Source of the DNA: Glycomyces lechevalierae
GTDB lineage: Bacteria; Actinomycetota; Actinomycetes; Mycobacteriales; Micromonosporaceae
Length of the DNA stretch: 64,000 nucleotides
Direction: 5' to 3'
Assembly: GCF_027622945.1 (NCBI RefSeq)
Contig: NZ_JAPZVQ010000001.1
Location: forward strand, 225,183-289,182
The first letter of the stretch is position 1. Every line of letters begins with the position of its first letter. The translations under genes and the position numbers were made by a program. The notes beneath the pieces were generated by a model, which ran no database searches, had not been told where the DNA came from, and worked only from the letters and a program-made list of their open reading frames with translations. This document shows positions 61,470 to 64,000 of the stretch, in pieces.

Positions 61470-62081
61470 ATGAGAACCGCACTCTTCGTCATCGACGTCC
61501 AGGAATCCTTCCGCCAGCGCCCCAACTGGGCCGCCATGTCGAACCCCGGCATCGTCGACTCGATCAACCCGCTCGTCGAGACCGCCCGCGACAACGGCGA
61601 CCTCGTGGTGTGGGTCCGCCACGTCGAGCCGGGGACCGGCAACGTGTTCGACCCGGCGCGGGGGTTCGTCGAGTACCTGCCCGGCCTCAAACCCCTTGCG
61701 GGCGAGCCGGAACTGGTCAAGACCTCCCACAACCCGTTCACCACGACGAACGCGCAGCAGATCCTCGTGCAGCACGGGGTCGGCGAGGTCGCCGTGACCG
61801 GGATCCGCACCGAGCAGTGCTGCGAAACGACCGCGCGCGTCGCCTCGGACCTGGGGTACCGGACCGTCTTCGTCACCGACGCGACCTCCACGAACCCGAT
61901 CGAGCACCGCGACGCGCCGCCCGGCCGGGACCTCGCCGAGATCCTGGCGGACCCGCGCACGCTCGGCACGCGCGAGATCATCGAGCGGACCGAGTACGCG
62001 CTGGCGGGGCGGTTCGCGACGGTCACGGGGGTGGACGCGCTGGTGCGCGAGTGGCAGGATCGTGCTTCCGGTCGCGAGTGA
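61470..62081 (+). CDS. Isochorismatase-family cysteine hydrolase
   Basis: A 203-residue hydrolase of the isochorismatase/nicotinamidase fold. The catalytic triad appears as Asp9 in FVIDVQ, Lys84 in ELVKTSHNPF and Cys117 in TGIRTEQC. The substrate is unknown; nicotinamide, ureidoacrylate and other amides are hydrolysed by relatives. GAGGA lies seven bases before the ATG. It is followed after three bases by a GlxA-type regulator gene, a common pairing in which the regulator controls the hydrolase. Confidence 0.9.
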   Translation: MRTALFVIDVQESFRQRPNWAAMSNPGIVDSINPLVETARDNGDLVVWVRHVEPGTGNVFDPARGFVEYLPGLKPLAGEPELVKTSHNPFTTTNAQQILVQHGVGEVAVTGIRTEQCCETTARVASDLGYRTVFVTDATSTNPIEHRDAPPGRDLAEILADPRTLGTREIIERTEYALAGRFATVTGVDALVREWQDRASGRE

Positions 62082-62084
62082 GGG

Positions 62085-63023
62085 GTGAACGCGGTGTCCG
62101 AGGTGGTCTTCCTGCTCGTGCCGAAGCTGCACCTGCTCGATCTGGCGGGCGCCGCGCAGGTCTTCTCGACCGCGGCGGACGAGCTGGCCGAATCGGGCAC
62201 GGCCGGGGGCTACCGGCTGCGGTACGTCGCCGAGGATCCGGAAGTGCCCACGGCGCAAGGGCTTCCCGTGAAGGCTGAGACGGCCTGGCCGCGGCTCGGC
62301 CCCGGGGATCTCGTGATGGTACCGGGCTGGCGCTCCCCCGGCACGGCCGGCGGGCCGCGGCTCACGGCCGCGCAGGCGAGGCATCTGTTCGACCACCACC
62401 GCATCGGCGGCACCGTGGCGAGCGTCTGCTCGGGCGCTTTTGCGCTCGGGCAGGCGGGCCTGCTCGACGGGCGGCGGTGCACGACGCACCACGACCTGCA
62501 GGAGGAGTTGGCGAGCCGCTTCCCTGAAGCGTCAGTGATACGTGACGTCCTCTACACCGAGGACGAGCGCGTGGTCACCTCGGCGGGCATCGCCAGCGGC
62601 ATCGACCTGGCGCTGCACCTCGTCGCGGTGCGGCACGGGCCGGCGCTGGCCGCGAGGGTGGCGCGCGAGATGGTGGTCTTCGCGCGCCGCAACGGCGACG
62701 ACCCGCAGGCGAGCGCGATGCTCCGCCACCGCTCGCACCTCTCGGACGCGGTGCACCGGGTCCAGGACCGGATCGACGCGCAGTTCACGAAGCCGCTGCG
62801 CCTGCCCGATCTCGCGGCCTCGTCGGGGGTCTCGCAGCGGACGCTCACGCGGCAGTTCGCGGAGGCGACGGGCATGACCCCGCTGCGGTACCAGTCGGTG
62901 CTGCGGCTCGAACGCGCCGAGCACCTGATCGGGCAGGGCGCGACGGTCGACGCGGCGGCGCGGGCGGTCGGGTTCGCTGACGCGAGGATGCTGCGGCGCC
63001 TGCGGGCGGGCGCCGCAGCGTGA
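62085..63023 (+). CDS. GlxA-family regulator (DJ-1/PfpI-AraC)
   Basis: A 312-residue transcription factor. Residues 5-185 form a DJ-1/PfpI-like sensor domain (VVFLLVPKLHLLDLAGAAQV, VCSGAFALGQAGLLDG with the elbow Cys). Residues 215-310 form an AraC double helix-turn-helix (PLRLPDLAASSGVSQRTLTR and DAAARAVGFADARMLRRL). The GTG start nearly abuts the preceding stop codon. It probably activates the upstream hydrolase gene in response to an amide or quaternary-amine ligand. Confidence 0.88.
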   Translation: MNAVSEVVFLLVPKLHLLDLAGAAQVFSTAADELAESGTAGGYRLRYVAEDPEVPTAQGLPVKAETAWPRLGPGDLVMVPGWRSPGTAGGPRLTAAQARHLFDHHRIGGTVASVCSGAFALGQAGLLDGRRCTTHHDLQEELASRFPEASVIRDVLYTEDERVVTSAGIASGIDLALHLVAVRHGPALAARVAREMVVFARRNGDDPQASAMLRHRSHLSDAVHRVQDRIDAQFTKPLRLPDLAASSGVSQRTLTRQFAEATGMTPLRYQSVLRLERAEHLIGQGATVDAAARAVGFADARMLRRLRAGAAA

Positions 63024-63050
63024 ACCGCCGTTCGATTGCGGCCGTTCGGG

Positions 63051-63422
63051 TTAGAAGCTGTAGGGGCCGAAGCGGCCCCAGGCCACGATCGCGGCGAGGA
63101 TCAGGATCACGGCGTTGATCGTGATGCTGGAGTACTCGCCCTTGCGGAAGTGGTAGATCGCGGCGAACACCATGATCAGGCCGAGGCCGACCGCGGCGAG
63201 CGGGGTGAGGATCACGGCGATGCCGGTGAGGGCGGGCAGGATCAGGCCGATCGCGGCGAGGACCTGCGAGGTGCCGATGAGCTTGACCGCGGCGAGCGGG
63301 AAGTCGGTGACCCAGGGGAAGTTGCCGACGAGCTTCTCCTTGGGCTGGGTGGCCTTCAGCGAGCCCGAGTAGAGGAAGGCGGCGGCGAGCAGGCCTTGCA
63401 GGATCCAGAGGAACACGTTCAT
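63051..63422 (-). CDS. DoxX-family membrane protein
   Basis: A 123-residue protein with four membrane helices. LQGLLAAAFLYSGSLKATQP at the N-terminus is typical of DoxX-like proteins, followed by LIGTSQVLAAIGLILPAL. The family is linked with redox or sulfur stress, but the biochemical role is unclear. AAGGAG lies eight bases before the ATG. It is divergent from a TetR gene across a large inverted repeat and is the probable target of that repressor. Confidence 0.88.
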   Translation of the reverse strand: MNVFLWILQGLLAAAFLYSGSLKATQPKEKLVGNFPWVTDFPLAAVKLIGTSQVLAAIGLILPALTGIAVILTPLAAVGLGLIMVFAAIYHFRKGEYSSITINAVILILAAIVAWGRFGPYSF

Positions 63423-63461
63423 GGGGGCGATCTCCTTGGCTGTTGCGCGGGGCGGCTCCAG

Positions 63462-63527
63462 AAGTGGAACGCCCTATCCGTTAACGTCGGCCAGTGTAAC
63501 AACCTAAGCGGATAGGGCATTCCACTT
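63462..63527. promoter_or_regulatory. Paired TetR operators with 19-bp inverted arms
   Basis: AAGTGGAACGCCCTATCCG at 63462-63480 and its reverse complement at 63509-63527 match in 18 of 19 positions, separated by 28 bp. Each arm holds the imperfect palindrome GGAAYGCCCTATCC, so this looks like two operator copies in opposite orientation, one for each divergent promoter. Confidence 0.8.
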
Positions 63528-63542
63528 GGTTAGGATGTCGGG

Positions 63543-64000
63543 ATGGAACCGAGTGCCGAGAGCGGCATGTGCAAGCGTGTGAAGCGGCTGCGCAGCGACG
63601 CCGAGCAGAACCGCGACCGGATCGTCGAGGCGGCCCGGGCGGCCTTCCGGCGTGAGGGGCTGAGCGTCTCGATGGCGAGCATCGCGCGCGCCGCCGGGGT
63701 CGGGATCGCGACGCTGTTCCGCCGGTTCCCGACCCGCATGGAGCTGATCGCGGCGGTCTTCGAGGACGCCCTCCGCGAATGCCGCGACGCGGCGGTGGCC
63801 GCGCGCGACGCCGAGGTCGCCTGGGACGGCTTCCGGGAGTTCGTCGAGACGGTGTGCGGGCTGCAGGCGGCGAATCGCGGGTTCGCCGAGGTCCTGACCA
63901 TGAACTACGGCGCGCTCAAGTCGCTTGAACGCCAGCGCCAGGAGACGTATCGGGCCTTCGCGGACCTGATCGGGCGCGCGAAGAAGGAGGGGCGCCTGCG
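63543..64000 (+). CDS. TetR-family regulator, cut by window end
   Basis: The first 152 codons of a TetR regulator. The helix-turn-helix is RIVEAARAAFRREGLSVSMA followed by SIARAAGVGIATLFRRFPTR, and the ligand domain has begun. TAGGAT six bases before the ATG and no Shine-Dalgarno indicate a leaderless mRNA. It faces the DoxX gene across twin operators and probably represses both. The reading frame is open at position 64000. Confidence 0.88.
   Translation, partial: MEPSAESGMCKRVKRLRSDAEQNRDRIVEAARAAFRREGLSVSMASIARAAGVGIATLFRRFPTRMELIAAVFEDALRECRDAAVAARDAEVAWDGFREFVETVCGLQAANRGFAEVLTMNYGALKSLERQRQETYRAFADLIGRAKKEGRL

Noticed and set aside
58899-61482. Long minus-strand frames of 473 codons each opposite the GH53 genes
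   Set aside because: They mirror the two GH53 genes and lack starts with ribosome-binding sites; the similarity between them comes from the GH53 duplication.

Overview
The window is a 64 kb stretch of a high-GC (about 70%) Gram-positive chromosome, almost certainly Actinomycetota. The evidence is uniform GC-rich codon use, many GTG and TTG starts, lipobox and twin-arginine lipoproteins, a small membrane protein of the SCO4848 type, MarR/TetR/LacI/GntR regulators beside the genes they probably control, and a set of start codons with a -10 box six or seven bases upstream (leaderless mRNAs). The genus cannot be fixed from sequence alone. No rRNA, tRNA, CRISPR array, insertion sequence or prophage is visible. 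About 60 genes are supported.

Layout. 0.1-4.8 kb: a PCuAC-like lipoprotein, an NhaP-type antiporter and a DHA2 drug exporter with a soluble C-terminal extension. 4.9-9.4 kb: a hydroxyproline-type catabolic cluster (semialdehyde dehydrogenase, DapA-family deaminase, proline-racemase-family epimerase, FCD/GntR regulator). 9.4-17.2 kb: a G17/C17 inverted repeat, a His-rich metal-binding protein interrupted by a stop codon, a GH15 glucosidase, and a nickel/peptide-type ABC importer whose two permeases and two ATPases are fused pairwise behind a near-perfect Zur-box palindrome. 17.5-20.9 kb: OYE reductase, DJ-1 hydrolase and hydroxyacid dehydrogenase divergent from a MarR gene. 21-32.4 kb: mixed genes including an APH(6)-like kinase, a large beta-strand-repeat surface protein, methyltransferase, frameshifted kinase, Cof-type phosphatase, MarR/amidohydrolase-cupin pair and an M14 carboxypeptidase. 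32.5-42.7 kb: TetM-like ribosome-protection GTPase, a second Cof phosphatase, a TetR/SDR pair with matching operators, NUDIX, TPR protein, methyltransferase, peptide deformylase and a DUF4349 lipoprotein.

42.7-50.5 kb: a membrane-anchored Hsp70/beta-propeller protein divergent from a two-component system, then a ketoacyl-synthase III/heme-oxygenase-like fusion translationally coupled to an unknown protein, which is the best candidate for an undescribed pathway. 50.6-61.3 kb: a complete beta-1,4-galactan locus (LacI regulator, CUT1 transporter, intracellular GH53, GH42 beta-galactosidase and two secreted GH53), with one LacI operator in each of two divergent promoters. 61.4-64 kb: isochorismatase-fold hydrolase, GlxA-type regulator and a DoxX/TetR divergent pair with a 19-bp inverted operator; the TetR gene runs off the end.

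Across the whole window runs a dispersed motif, CATGTGACAT followed by ACCACTG or GTGATATG. Nine copies lie in promoters, in a convergent gap and, twice, inside coding sequence in the same reading frame (Met-Ser-His-Val). It is either a small interspersed repeat or the site of a widely acting DNA-binding protein. Three probable single-G insertions and two extreme G/C tracts suggest that some base calls need checking against reads.
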